Shown here: positions 52,659 to 60,998 of the stretch, piece by piece
How the letters are laid out: each line of letters opens with the position of its first letter
How positions within the stretch are numbered: the stretch's first letter is position 1
DNA from: Planctomycetaceae bacterium
Lineage (GTDB): Bacteria; Planctomycetota; Planctomycetia; Pirellulales; Pirellulaceae
Length of the DNA: 61,107 nt
Assembly: GCA_005778405.1 (NCBI GenBank)
Contig: SXOA01000032.1
Location: forward strand, 1 to 61,107
Direction: 5' to 3'
Made by a program: the position numbers and the translations under genes
Notes under the pieces: model-generated
Database searches by the model: none
Seen by the model: the letters and a program-made list of their open reading frames with translations, nothing else
Told to the model about the DNA's origin: nothing

Positions 52659-53195
52659 ATGCCTCTCCCTGCCGCTACGGACGGGTTCTCACTGGCTGAC
52701 TTCAAAGTCGCCCGGGCCATCGGCAGCATTTACAAGGGAGCCCCGATCGTGGTTATTCACGAGTCGGTGCTGGAGCAGATCATCGAGTATTCCGAGACCG
52801 GCCGCACTCGCGAAGTCGGTGGCTTTCTGCTCGGTGGCACCTATGGCGAGGATCACACCTTCGTCGTCGTTCGCCACTTTCATCCCGCAATCCAAGCCGT
52901 TTCCGGCGGCGCGTCTCTGACCTTTACGCACGAAACTTGGGCCGATCTCACGCGCCAGGTCGAGCAGCGGCATCCTGGCGAATTGGTCCTTGGCTGGCAG
53001 CACACCCACCCCGGCTTTGGTATCTTCCTATCAGGGTACGACATGTTCATCCACCGCCACTTCTTTCCCCAGCCGCATCAGGTAGCCCTGGTCGTGGACC
53101 CGCAGCGGCAGGAACTCGGCTTCTTCCAGTGGCGCGAAGGAGAGGTGAAGGACTGCGGCTTTGTCTGCGCGGAGGAGCCTCTCCCTCATGCCTGA
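52659..53195 (+). CDS. JAMM/MPN metallopeptidase (deubiquitinase-like), soluble
   Basis: The ATG at 52659 gives 178 aa; an upstream ATG at 52599 lies in the inverted repeat. Single JAMM domain: REVGGFLLGG with E52, and QHTHPGFGIFLSGYDMF with H115, H117, S125 and D128. This is the complete JAMM zinc motif (E-xn-HxH-x7-S-x2-D). In bacterial Ub-like loci such enzymes remove or process the Ub-like protein. The stop overlaps the E1-like start by 8 bases, so the two are coupled. No membrane segment, in contrast to the second JAMM gene. Confidence 0.9.
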   Translation: MPLPAATDGFSLADFKVARAIGSIYKGAPIVVIHESVLEQIIEYSETGRTREVGGFLLGGTYGEDHTFVVVRHFHPAIQAVSGGASLTFTHETWADLTRQVEQRHPGELVLGWQHTHPGFGIFLSGYDMFIHRHFFPQPHQVALVVDPQRQELGFFQWREGEVKDCGFVCAEEPLPHA

Positions 53196-54351
53196 CGAAG
53201 TTCGCGCGCCGGAGCCAATGGTCATTGACGACAGCGACCGCTACTCGCGGCTGCGGCTCATCTCGTGGTGGGATCAGGAAAAGCTCAAGAAGGCGAAAGT
53301 TTTCGTCGTCGGAGCGGGAGCGCTTGGCAACGAAGTACTCAAGAATCTGGCCCTGCTCGGCGTCGGCCAGGTCTACGTGATCGACCTCGACCACATCGAA
53401 GACTCGAACCTGACTCGCTCCGTCCTGTTCCGGGCCCGCGACCGGGGAAAGAGCAAAGCCCTCGCCGCAGCGGAGGCCCTGCGGGACATCAACCCCGATA
53501 CCAACGTCACGCCCATCCACGGCAACGTCATCACGGATATTGGCCTGGGTTTGTTCCGCGATGTGGACGTCGTCATCGGTTGCCTCGACAATCGCGAGGC
53601 CCGGCTCTGGGTCAACCGCTGCTGTTGGAAGGTGGGCCGGCCGTGGGTGGACGGCGGCATTCAGGAAATCAGCGGTGTCCTCAAAGTCTTTCAGCCGCCG
53701 GATGGGGCCTGTTACGAATGCGCGATGACCGAGAACGACTACCGGCTGATCAACCTCCGCTACAGTTGCCCACTGCTCAAGCGGGAGGACCTGCTGGCCG
53801 GCAAAGTCCCCACGGCTCCCACGATTGCCTCGATGATCGGCGGCCTGCAAACGCAGGAGGCCCTCAAGCTGATCCACGGGATGCAAGTGAACTCTGGCGA
53901 AGCCCTGATCTTCAACGGCGTCGCTAACACGTTTTACAACACCAAATTTCAACACAAGGCAGACTGCCTCAGCCACGATACTTATCCGGAAGTTGTAGAG
54001 CTTTCGCTATCGCACGAAGCGACGGCGGCAGAACTTTTCGCTCAGGCGAAGAAGCACCTCGACGGCGAACTCTCGCTCCATCTCGACCGCGACCTTGTCG
54101 TCTCCGTCCATTGCACTGAGTGCGACCATTCCCGCCCGATCATGCGGGCTCAGCAAGGGGTCGGCATGAAAGAGGCCCGCTGCGAAAAATGCTCTGGCCT
54201 GGCCAAGCCACGCCTGGAGCACGAAGTGGGACAGTCCGGTCCGCTGGCAATCCAGAGCCTGAAATCGCTCGGCGTTCCGGCGTATGATATCGTGCGAGTC
54301 ACGGATGGAGAGCGGGAAGAATGCTTCCTGCTGGGCGGGGATAGAAAGTAG
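53188..54351 (+). CDS. E1-like (ThiF/UBA) adenylating enzyme
   Basis: The ATG at 53188 gives 387 aa. ThiF/E1 features in order: VFVVGAGALGNEVLKNLALLG (Gly-rich ATP loop, about 38-58), VYVIDLDHIEDSNLTRSVLF (DxD and SNLxR, about 66-85), GKSKALAAAEALRDINP, GCLDNREARLWVN, CYEC (zinc), RYSCPLL with a candidate catalytic Cys, and PTAPTIASMIGGLQTQEALKLIHG. The C-terminal 110 residues add a CTEC...CEKC zinc ribbon. It would activate the Ub-like protein by adenylation and pass it to the E2. The TAG stop is supplied by a GTAG repeat at 54348. Confidence 0.9.
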   Translation: MPDEVRAPEPMVIDDSDRYSRLRLISWWDQEKLKKAKVFVVGAGALGNEVLKNLALLGVGQVYVIDLDHIEDSNLTRSVLFRARDRGKSKALAAAEALRDINPDTNVTPIHGNVITDIGLGLFRDVDVVIGCLDNREARLWVNRCCWKVGRPWVDGGIQEISGVLKVFQPPDGACYECAMTENDYRLINLRYSCPLLKREDLLAGKVPTAPTIASMIGGLQTQEALKLIHGMQVNSGEALIFNGVANTFYNTKFQHKADCLSHDTYPEVVELSLSHEATAAELFAQAKKHLDGELSLHLDRDLVVSVHCTECDHSRPIMRAQQGVGMKEARCEKCSGLAKPRLEHEVGQSGPLAIQSLKSLGVPAYDIVRVTDGEREECFLLGGDRK

Positions 54352-54466
54352 GCCGTCTCTCCGAGACGGTCAGGAGCAGACACCGCACAACCGCACACTT
54401 CTTTCGCAAAAACACTTTGACAAGCTGCAATGATCACTCCTGGCACGTCTCGGAGAGACGGCCTAC
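54348..54466. repeat. Inverted GTAG-hairpin repeat between E1-like and second JAMM gene
   Basis: GTAGGCCGTCTCTCCGAGACG (54348-54368) pairs perfectly with CGTCTCGGAGAGACGGCCTAC (54446-54466); each arm is itself a palindrome. This is a typical pair of REP-like units in opposite orientation. The E1 stop codon is inside the left arm and the second JAMM gene starts 4 bases after the right arm. Confidence 0.85.
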
Positions 54467-54469
54467 CTT

Positions 54470-55840
54470 ATGAACGACGATATCCAGTTCGGCGAAGTTG
54501 AAGAGGCGTCCCCGCAGAAAATTCTGCGGCCGGATCGCAATAAGCATTTCGCCGTCGCAGCTCTCGGAACGCTGGCGGATGGGGAACTGCCGATCTTTCT
54601 CGATCTCGACGTCGCTCACGACATGGAGATGCATGCCCAGAGCGACAAGACCGTGGAACTGGGGGGCGTGCTCCTCGGCGCGCAGTGTACCGACGACGAT
54701 GGCAAGCCGTTTGTGCTGATCACGGACAGCTTGCGGGCGGCTCACTACGAGAGCACCAAGGGGAGCTTCAAGTTCACGCACGACACCTGGTCTGCCATCA
54801 GCCGCCAGCGGGACGAGTTCCCCGACGACTTGCAAATGGTCGGCTGGTATCACACACATCCGGACTGGGGCGTGTTTTTGTCCGGGATGGACATGTTCAT
54901 TTGCGACAACTTCTTCAACAAGAAGCTGGATGTCGCGTATGTGATCGACCCCTGTCGTGGCGACCGGGGAATGTTCCAGTGGACCGGCGATCCCCGCCAA
55001 CGGTGCCGCCGAACCGGCGGGTTTCATTTGATTGCCAGCCGCTTCCGCCAGGCGGAGCTCGAAAACTACGTAGCTCAACTCGAAGGGAAGGTGCCTGATA
55101 TGCCCGCACAATACTCTCCATCCGGTTATGGAGCCCCTGTCATCAACGTCCAGCAGCCGCGGGACAACCAGCCGCAGTGGCAAGGGATGGCGGTGCTGGG
55201 AATGCTCAGCCTGCAATTCGCCCTGCTCGCGCTCCTGGCGTGGAAGCTACTGATCCCAGCCGCGCCGCCGGAGGCCAAGGACGAGAACCTGGCCAAGCTC
55301 GTCAAGCGAATGGACAAGTGGATCGACAACGAGGAACACGCCACGCAGGAGCGGACGAAGCTGCAGGTCTACAGCCAGATGATGACCGAGCTTAAGGGAG
55401 CCCCGGCGGGATATGCGGAGAAGCTCGAAAAGGACGCCCAAGATTTGGAACTCTTCCGCGGCCAGCAGGCCCGCCATATCGCCATGGAGAACGAGCTTAA
55501 AAAAGAGCGTGACTTAGCCGCCGAGAATGCCGACTATCTGGCCAAAACACTGAAGAAAAAGGACGAGCAATACGCCGGTTTGCTCAAAGAGCTTGATACC
55601 AAGGACGGCCTTCTCAAGGCGGCCAAGAAAGAGTCCGAAAAAGCTAAAGAGGGGGAACCGGAAACACAGGACTACACTATTTGGTGGGTCGTCGGGGGGA
55701 CCGCGGCCGCCGTGGTTTTGGGCAGCACCGCCTTTTTCCTGCTGAAAAAGCCAGCGGACGACTTTCCACCTGAAGAAGCTGGGCCGCCACCCCCCGCTGC
55801 CGAGGAAAAATCCAAGAGTGGGCCCTCCGAGGCGAATTAG
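54470..55840 (+). CDS. Membrane-anchored JAMM/MPN protein with coiled coil
   Basis: A 456-aa protein. JAMM domain at about 45-195: TVELGGVLLG with E63, and WYHTHPDWGVFLSGMDMFI with H128, H130, S138 and D141, the full zinc motif. One membrane helix follows (about 240-263, AVLGMLSLQFALLALLAWKLLI), then about 140 residues of coiled coil (EKLEKDAQDLELFRGQQARH...), a second membrane helix (about 405-428, WWVVGGTAAAVVLGSTAFFLL) and a Pro-rich tail. The layout puts the peptidase and the tail in the cytoplasm if the coiled coil is outside, or the reverse. Its paralogue at 52659 is soluble, so the two probably work in different places. Confidence 0.88.
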   Translation: MNDDIQFGEVEEASPQKILRPDRNKHFAVAALGTLADGELPIFLDLDVAHDMEMHAQSDKTVELGGVLLGAQCTDDDGKPFVLITDSLRAAHYESTKGSFKFTHDTWSAISRQRDEFPDDLQMVGWYHTHPDWGVFLSGMDMFICDNFFNKKLDVAYVIDPCRGDRGMFQWTGDPRQRCRRTGGFHLIASRFRQAELENYVAQLEGKVPDMPAQYSPSGYGAPVINVQQPRDNQPQWQGMAVLGMLSLQFALLALLAWKLLIPAAPPEAKDENLAKLVKRMDKWIDNEEHATQERTKLQVYSQMMTELKGAPAGYAEKLEKDAQDLELFRGQQARHIAMENELKKERDLAAENADYLAKTLKKKDEQYAGLLKELDTKDGLLKAAKKESEKAKEGEPETQDYTIWWVVGGTAAAVVLGSTAFFLLKKPADDFPPEEAGPPPPAAEEKSKSGPSEAN

Positions 55841-55846
55841 AATAAA

Positions 55847-55926
55847 GTAGTCCGCACACTCCGTGAGCGGACCAATTGGCAATGCGCAGCGCACTAGAAT
55901 GCCCGCACACGGAGTGTGCGGGCTAC
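55847..55926. repeat. GTAG-hairpin repeat pair (BIME-like), copy 2
   Basis: GTAGTCCGCACACTCCGTGAGCGGACC (55847-55873) followed, after a spacer, by gcccgcacacggagtgtgcgggctac (55901-55926). Both are GTAG-hairpin units in opposite orientation, between the second JAMM gene and the second E2 gene. Confidence 0.85.
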
Positions 55927-55932
55927 TGAGTT

Positions 55933-56592
55933 ATGGAACCTGACCTACGCGAAAACCGGTTACGGACCGACCTGGCGGAGCTGGAAGCGCTGTGCGCCCA
56001 AAGCACGATTCTGCAGTTCGAAGCCGCTGAGCCGGCGGATCGCTATACCATCACGTTCCGCGGCAAGGGACTGGCCCGCAGTGCCGCGGGCTCTGACATC
56101 GGGATCGTGGAACTGCACCAGGTCGATCTGCGGATGCCCTACGGCTATCCGGATCGTCCGCCCGACATCCGCTGGCTGACCCCCATCCTGCACCCCAACA
56201 TTTCCTTCAGCGGCTTTCTCAATCTGGCGGAAGTGGGGCTTCCTTGGAGCGAAGATCTGGGGCTCGACGTCGTTTGCGAGCGGCTTTGGGATGTGGCTCG
56301 CGGCGCGTATATGAACATGGAGAAGTCCGCCAACTTCTCCGCCAAGAATTGGTTCGAGAAGGAAAACCAGTTCGAACTCCCCCTCGACCGCCGCCCGTTG
56401 CGTGACCGGGCCGGCAGCAGCAACACCAACATCGTCCGTTACCAGCGCCGCGGCCAAAGCGTGCAGATTCCCGCCCCCGGCACCCCCAGCGAAGTCATCT
56501 TCATCGACGAAAACACGCCGGTGCCAAGCATTCCGTCGCGCGGCCCAGTCCGTCAGCGGCCGGGAGACGTGCTGTATATCGGGCCGGAGTAG
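55933..56592 (+). CDS. E2-fold protein lacking the catalytic Cys (UEV-like)
   Basis: A 219-aa paralogue of the E2 at 51750: RENRLRTDLAELEALCAQSTILQFEA, WLTPILHPNISFSGFLNLAEVG, and LDVVCERLWDVA. The HPN motif (87-89) is intact, but the position that carries the nucleophile in the first E2 (ten residues after the HPN His) is N97, so the protein cannot form a thioester there. The only nearby Cys (C115, in VVCERLWD) is 18 residues further on in a helix. The C-terminal end IFIDENTPVPSIPSRG resembles the GVTFIDTPRAS end of the first E2. It is probably a non-catalytic partner, like eukaryotic UEV/MMS2. Confidence 0.85.
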   Translation: MEPDLRENRLRTDLAELEALCAQSTILQFEAAEPADRYTITFRGKGLARSAAGSDIGIVELHQVDLRMPYGYPDRPPDIRWLTPILHPNISFSGFLNLAEVGLPWSEDLGLDVVCERLWDVARGAYMNMEKSANFSAKNWFEKENQFELPLDRRPLRDRAGSSNTNIVRYQRRGQSVQIPAPGTPSEVIFIDENTPVPSIPSRGPVRQRPGDVLYIGPE

Positions 56593-56597
56593 GGGGG

Positions 56598-56644
56598 AGT
56601 GAGTGGTGAGTGGTTGGTCTACTACTCACTACTCACCACTCACT
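56598..56644. repeat. Perfect inverted repeat between E2-like and RING gene
   Basis: agtgagtggtgagt (56598-56611) pairs with actcaccactcact (56631-56644), 14 pairs without mismatch. It precedes the RING gene start at 56679. Confidence 0.8.
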
Positions 56645-56678
56645 TGCCTCTCTCCTCTCCACCTCAGACAATTGCAGC

Positions 56679-57551
56679 ATGGAATGTCTTGGCATTGCCT
56701 TCGTGATCTTTGCCGCTGGCATCGCCATTCTGGTGATCCTGGCGGCGCGGGCCCAGTCGCGGACCGATCGCTGGAACCAGGCCTTCACGGGAGCGGCCCG
56801 CCGGTTCGGCGGCGACCTCAAGTTCGGCGGCTGGTGGAGCTATCCTCAGCTCCGGCTCAACTACGGCAGCACGTTTGCCCGGCTCACCACTTACACCATC
56901 GACGGCAGCCGCGGGCCGCGGTGCCTGGAGCTGGTCATTCAGTTCCCCGACGCCCGCTTCCGCTGCGAAGTCCTTCCCAAGCCGCCGTCGTGGCAGCTCA
57001 TCAGCGAAACGCCCGGCCTGTTCCCCGTGGAGTTCGCCTGGGATGACCTGCGTCATCGGTGGCACCTGCGGGCGGACGATGGCGACGAAGCCCGCACCTT
57101 CCTCTCGCCTGGCGTCCGCTGGCAACTGGAGCAATTGTGGGAGGGGCCGGAGCACGGCGAAGTAGCCCTCAGCATCCGCCCCGGCTGGATGCTCCTCCGC
57201 AAAAAGTGGTCCTCCACGCGGCCGACCGACATCGAGCAGTTCGTCGAGTTCGGCCTCTCCCTCTTCGACCAGGCCCAGCTCACGCGGACGATCGGTATCG
57301 AGTTCAAGGAGGAAGGGTCAATCCAGGCGGTTGAGAATGCCCAGTGCCGCGTCTGCGGGGATGTGATGGAAAGCGAAATTGTCTACTGCCGCCGCTGCAA
57401 AACTCCCCACCACCGCGAATGCTGGGAATACAACGGGGCCTGCAGCACCTACGGCTGCCGCGAGACGCAGTACCTGTTGCCCCGGCGGGCGGGACCGCTG
57501 CCGGACGAAAATGCGGATTCGCCGTTTGCCAAGCCGGTAAAGCCGCGGTGA
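56679..57551 (+). CDS. Membrane-anchored prokaryotic RING (Prok-RING 1-type) protein 1
   Basis: The ATG at 56679 gives 290 aa: an N-terminal membrane helix (MECLGIAFVIFAAGIAILVILAA), a beta-rich middle domain (about 30-220) and a C-terminal RING-like zinc domain near 228-270: CRVCGDVMESEIVYCRRCKTPHHRECWEYNGACSTYGC. This spacing (CxxC-x11-CxxC-xx-HHxxCW) is that of the prokaryotic RING family proposed as E3-like partners of bacterial E2s. The protein probably brings the charged E2 to the membrane. A closely similar gene follows. Confidence 0.85.
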   Translation: MECLGIAFVIFAAGIAILVILAARAQSRTDRWNQAFTGAARRFGGDLKFGGWWSYPQLRLNYGSTFARLTTYTIDGSRGPRCLELVIQFPDARFRCEVLPKPPSWQLISETPGLFPVEFAWDDLRHRWHLRADDGDEARTFLSPGVRWQLEQLWEGPEHGEVALSIRPGWMLLRKKWSSTRPTDIEQFVEFGLSLFDQAQLTRTIGIEFKEEGSIQAVENAQCRVCGDVMESEIVYCRRCKTPHHRECWEYNGACSTYGCRETQYLLPRRAGPLPDENADSPFAKPVKPR

Positions 57552-57583
57552 GCCATCATCCATACAGGAAGGGCCGGCTCGTC

Positions 57584-58429
57584 ATGCTTCTCGCGGAACA
57601 AATCGGAGGCTTGGTAGTCTTTTTCCTCGTCCTGGCGATTGTCATTCTCGCGGCCATTGGGCTCGGTTTCAGCGCGCAATCCGCTGAAAAACGGGACAAG
57701 GGACTCGAGCAGTTGGCGCGGAGGCTGGGGGGAAAGCTGCAACCCTCCGATCTGTTCAGTTTTCCAGTGCTGCTCGTTCCCCATCTGGGGCGGACGGTCA
57801 CGCTCAAATACACGGCTGGCGGGGAGAACGAGAGCCCCAGAACATACCTCATGATCCCCTGGCCCAACGGCCGCCTCCGCTGCGAGATTTTCCTCGAAGG
57901 GCCGATGTCTCCGCTGCGGAAACTGATCGGCATGCAGGATATCGAGATCGGCTCGCCCCACTTTGATCGCCAGTTCATTATCACCGGCAATGACGAAGCG
58001 GCGATCAAGGCCTTTCTGACCCCCGATGCACAGGCCCGCGTGCTTGACCTGCTCAGGCTGGATAGCGGCTCGGCCTTTTCCGCGCCGGGACTGTATTTGC
58101 AAATCGCCGGCGGCATGCTGACGGTGGCGAAGGCTAGCTATCTGACGGACGGCGCGACCATCGAGCAATTCATCCGCTTGTTTCAGCAATTCTATGACGC
58201 GGCAACTGCCGTCCCATCCGCCGGCATTGAGTTCCTGGACGCTGCGCCGGTCCCCTCCGCAAATGCGTCTGGCGAAACCGCTCCCCACTGCATCGTCTGT
58301 GGAGAGTCTCTTTCCCGCGACCTCGTCACTTGCCGCAGTTGCCGCACTCCCCACCACCGCGACTGCTGGCAATATTTCGGCGGTTGCGCGACGTATGCCT
58401 GCGGGGGGAAGCAGTTCGTGCCGCGCTGA
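57584..58429 (+). CDS. Membrane-anchored prokaryotic RING (Prok-RING 1-type) protein 2
   Basis: The ATG at 57584 gives 281 aa. Same plan as its neighbour: membrane helix near 8-28 (GGLVVFFLVLAIVILAAIGLG), a middle domain similar to RING protein 1 (both have ...PxxxLRCEIFxE- and VxxxLxxxSxxFxxP-like parts), and a C-terminal RING-like CIVCGESLSRDLVTCRSCRTPHHRDCWQYFGGCATYAC. The zinc ligands are complete. It arose by duplication of the previous gene and is the last gene of the ubiquitin-like locus. A start further upstream in the same frame overlaps the previous gene. Confidence 0.85.
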   Translation: MLLAEQIGGLVVFFLVLAIVILAAIGLGFSAQSAEKRDKGLEQLARRLGGKLQPSDLFSFPVLLVPHLGRTVTLKYTAGGENESPRTYLMIPWPNGRLRCEIFLEGPMSPLRKLIGMQDIEIGSPHFDRQFIITGNDEAAIKAFLTPDAQARVLDLLRLDSGSAFSAPGLYLQIAGGMLTVAKASYLTDGATIEQFIRLFQQFYDAATAVPSAGIEFLDAAPVPSANASGETAPHCIVCGESLSRDLVTCRSCRTPHHRDCWQYFGGCATYACGGKQFVPR

Positions 58430-58430
58430 C

Positions 58431-58516
58431 GTGGCAACACGCGGCTCGCGTGTCCGCCTCTGCTGTGACGCCGACCGTTGTACACTCAAGCCGACACGCG
58501 GGCCGCGTGTGGCTAC
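58431..58516. repeat. Twin palindromes between convergent genes (possible bidirectional terminator)
   Basis: The unit aacacgcggctcgcgtgtc (58435-58453) and the better palindrome acacgcgggccgcgtgt (58494-58510), which on the minus strand starts with GTAG (58513-58516). The S9 peptidase stop codon TAG is part of this GTAG. Confidence 0.75.
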
Positions 58517-60777
58517 GACCTCGGCTCCACTCCCAGCAAGCTCCTTACAAAAAAGTCCCGCGTCCGCCGCAGGCCATAGGTTCCGCCCCCCGCGCCGTGG
58601 CCGCCGCCGGGAATGATGATCAGATCAAAATCCTTGTTGGCCCGGATGAGGGCGTCGGCGACTTGCATGGTGCTGGCCGGGTCGACGTTGCGGTCGAGCT
58701 CGCCAACGATGAGCATCAGCTTGCCGGTCAGCTTGTGGGCCTGCGTGACGTTCGATTGCTCGGCGTAGTGTGGGCCGATGGGATAACCCATCCACAGCTC
58801 GTTCCACCAAATCTTGTCCATCCGGTTGTCGTGACAGCCGCAGTCGCTGACAGCGGCTTTGTAGAAATCACCGTGGGCCAGCACCGCCCGCGTGGCGCTC
58901 TGCCCTCCCGCCGAGCCGCCATAAACGCCGACTCGCGTGATATCAAGCTGGGGATACTTCGCCGCCGCGGCTTTCATCCACAGGATGCGGTCGGGAAAGC
59001 CAGAATCGCCCAGGTTCTTAAAACAGACGTCGTGAAAGGCTTTCGAGCGGTTGCTGGTTCCCATGCCGTCGATTTGCACCACGACGAAACCCAGCTCCGC
59101 CATCGCCTGCGCCTGATGAAACGAAGCAAATCGCTTGGGCACAAACGAACCCTGCGGCCCGGCATAAATCGCTTCAATCACCGGGTACTTTTTCGCCGGA
59201 TCAAAATTCGTCGGCCGATAGATCACGCCGTAAATGTCGGTCGTGCCATCACGCCCCTCGGCAACGAACCGCTCCGGGACTTTCCAGTCAGTCTCCAGAA
59301 GCTTGCCATAATCGGCTTCTTCCAGTTTGCAGATGAGCGACCCATCCTCGACCTTCCGCAGCTCGCTGATCGGCGGCTGATCGACGCGGGAATAGCTGTC
59401 GAGCAGGTACTTGCCGTCCGGCGAGTATTCGATTTCGTGATTGCCGTTGCCGGAGGTCAGCATCACCAGGCTCGAGCCGTCGAAATTCACGCGGCAGTGG
59501 TGGATGTAATACGGATCCTGCTCGGGGTAGATGCCGCCGGCCCGAAACCAGATCTGCCGCTTTTCGTCATCCACGCGATCCACTCCGCGAACGATCCACG
59601 CCCCCTTCGTGATCTGGTTCTTCACGTCGCCGCTGTGAACATCCAGCAGGTAGAGATGGTTCCAGCCATCCCGCTCGCTCATCCAGATCAGCTCTCCGGC
59701 GGCATCGGCGTAATGCGCGAACTGCTTGTGGGCATAGTCCACAAACGTCTGGCTCTCCTCATTCACCACGGCGCTGACTTCGCCCGTTTCGGAACTGACC
59801 GCCAAGATGCGCAGCGCCTGGTGCCCCCGCTGGTTGTACAGAAACGTGAACCGCTTGCTGTCCGCGGCCCAGCGGAAATCGTCCACGCTCCAAGGGTTCG
59901 GAAACAGGGCGTCGGAAACGGACAGCTCTTTGCGGGCATCCACATCGAACAGATGCGGCTTGCTGACGGCGATCCGGTCCCCCGGCTTCTGATAGTTCGT
60001 GGTGTGCAGCTTGGGCTGCGTCTGGCCGCGGGGGGACGACTCGATAAGATAGACCTTGTGTTCCTCGGCCGGTTGCGTTTTCAGAGCCACGAAGCGACTG
60101 GAATCAGGAGCCCAGAAAACGCCCCCTTCGTACGCGTCCTCCAGCTTCCCGTCGGTGGTGAGTTGCACTTCTTCGCCGCCATCCTTGATCTTGAGGAAGA
60201 CATTGTTCTCCCGGATGAACACGGATTTCTTGCCGTCGGGCGCTTCATCCCGCCGCTGCGCAAATCCCGGCCTTCGCCCCCGCGGTCCGCCGATTCCGCG
60301 CGGGCCTCTGCCTTCGCCGGGGCGGCGAACTTCCGGCAGCCGAATCGCATCTGCCTCCGCCAGCGATAGGGCAGCCGGGTCGAACTTCCAACCTTTGCCC
60401 TCCACGTTGAACCGAATGGCTCCGTCCCCTTCGAACTGAATCCCCTCCAGCGGCAATTTGTCGGCGGCAATCTCCTTGCCGAGCTTCTCCTTTAGCGCTG
60501 CCGCCAACTTTGCATGATCGAAAGCCTCCTCGCGCGTCCCCTTCTCGGCATCGACCCGAAGGAACTCCCGCTTGCCGTCCGCCAGATCGTTCCGATACCA
60601 GAAGCGACTGTTCCCTTCCAGCCAATGCGGCGTGACTCGGGCCTTGAAGACTTTGCCCTGCACCAAGCCGCCTAGCTGGTCGGCCCGTTCGTAATCGGAC
60701 TTGGTTCCTTGAGCCGAGGCGAGCGCAGCGCAGGAAAGCAGGAAAAATGACGGCAGGATTTGGTGTTTGTATCTCAT
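58513..60777 (-). CDS. Secreted S9 family (dipeptidyl peptidase IV-like) serine peptidase
   Basis: A 754-aa exported enzyme with a signal peptide ([15 protein letters not shown]). A Gly/Arg-rich low-complexity patch ([21 protein letters not shown], about 150-170) interrupts the N-terminal propeller, which has blades such as [23 protein letters not shown] and [14 protein letters not shown]. The C-terminal alpha/beta-hydrolase domain has [12 protein letters not shown] (nucleophile Ser), [11 protein letters not shown] (Asp) and [11 protein letters not shown] (His), a complete triad. It probably trims dipeptides from the N-termini of proline-containing peptides in the periplasm. It is convergent with the ubiquitin-like locus and unlikely to be part of it. 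Confidence 0.9.
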   Translation of the reverse strand: MRYKHQILPSFFLLSCAALASAQGTKSDYERADQLGGLVQGKVFKARVTPHWLEGNSRFWYRNDLADGKREFLRVDAEKGTREEAFDHAKLAAALKEKLGKEIAADKLPLEGIQFEGDGAIRFNVEGKGWKFDPAALSLAEADAIRLPEVRRPGEGRGPRGIGGPRGRRPGFAQRRDEAPDGKKSVFIRENNVFLKIKDGGEEVQLTTDGKLEDAYEGGVFWAPDSSRFVALKTQPAEEHKVYLIESSPRGQTQPKLHTTNYQKPGDRIAVSKPHLFDVDARKELSVSDALFPNPWSVDDFRWAADSKRFTFLYNQRGHQALRILAVSSETGEVSAVVNEESQTFVDYAHKQFAHYADAAGELIWMSERDGWNHLYLLDVHSGDVKNQITKGAWIVRGVDRVDDEKRQIWFRAGGIYPEQDPYYIHHCRVNFDGSSLVMLTSGNGNHEIEYSPDGKYLLDSYSRVDQPPISELRKVEDGSLICKLEEADYGKLLETDWKVPERFVAEGRDGTTDIYGVIYRPTNFDPAKKYPVIEAIYAGPQGSFVPKRFASFHQAQAMAELGFVVVQIDGMGTSNRSKAFHDVCFKNLGDSGFPDRILWMKAAAAKYPQLDITRVGVYGGSAGGQSATRAVLAHGDFYKAAVSDCGCHDNRMDKIWWNELWMGYPIGPHYAEQSNVTQAHKLTGKLMLIVGELDRNVDPASTMQVADALIRANKDFDLIIIPGGGHGAGGGTYGLRRTRDFFVRSLLGVEPRS

Positions 60778-60822
60778 GACATGACTCTAATCATCCGTGC
60801 GAGAGGCTTCCAGCCTGCCTAA

Positions 60823-60876
60823 GTAGTCCGCTCACTCCGTGAGCGGACATGCCTGCACACGGAGTGTGCAGGCTAC
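60823..60876. repeat. GTAG-hairpin repeat pair (BIME-like), copy 3
   Basis: GTAGTCCGCTCACTCCGTGAGCGGAC (60823-60848) then gcctgcacacggagtgtgcaggctac (60851-60876). A third element, aggcttccagcct (60804-60816), the same core as the one inside pyrF, lies just before. Confidence 0.85.
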
Positions 60877-60998
60877 GAACCCACCTCAAACTTCACTCCT
60901 TGCGCCAGCGGAAGATCGGTTCCGTAATTGATGGTGCACGTCTGCCGCCGCATGTAGGCCTTCCAGGAATCGCTGCCCGCTTCGCGGCCGCCGCCATC

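Noticed and set aside
58330..60369. Plus-strand open frame of 679 codons opposite the S9 peptidase
   Set aside because: The S9 catalytic triad on the minus strand is complete; the plus frame has no family resemblance and starts inside the RING gene.
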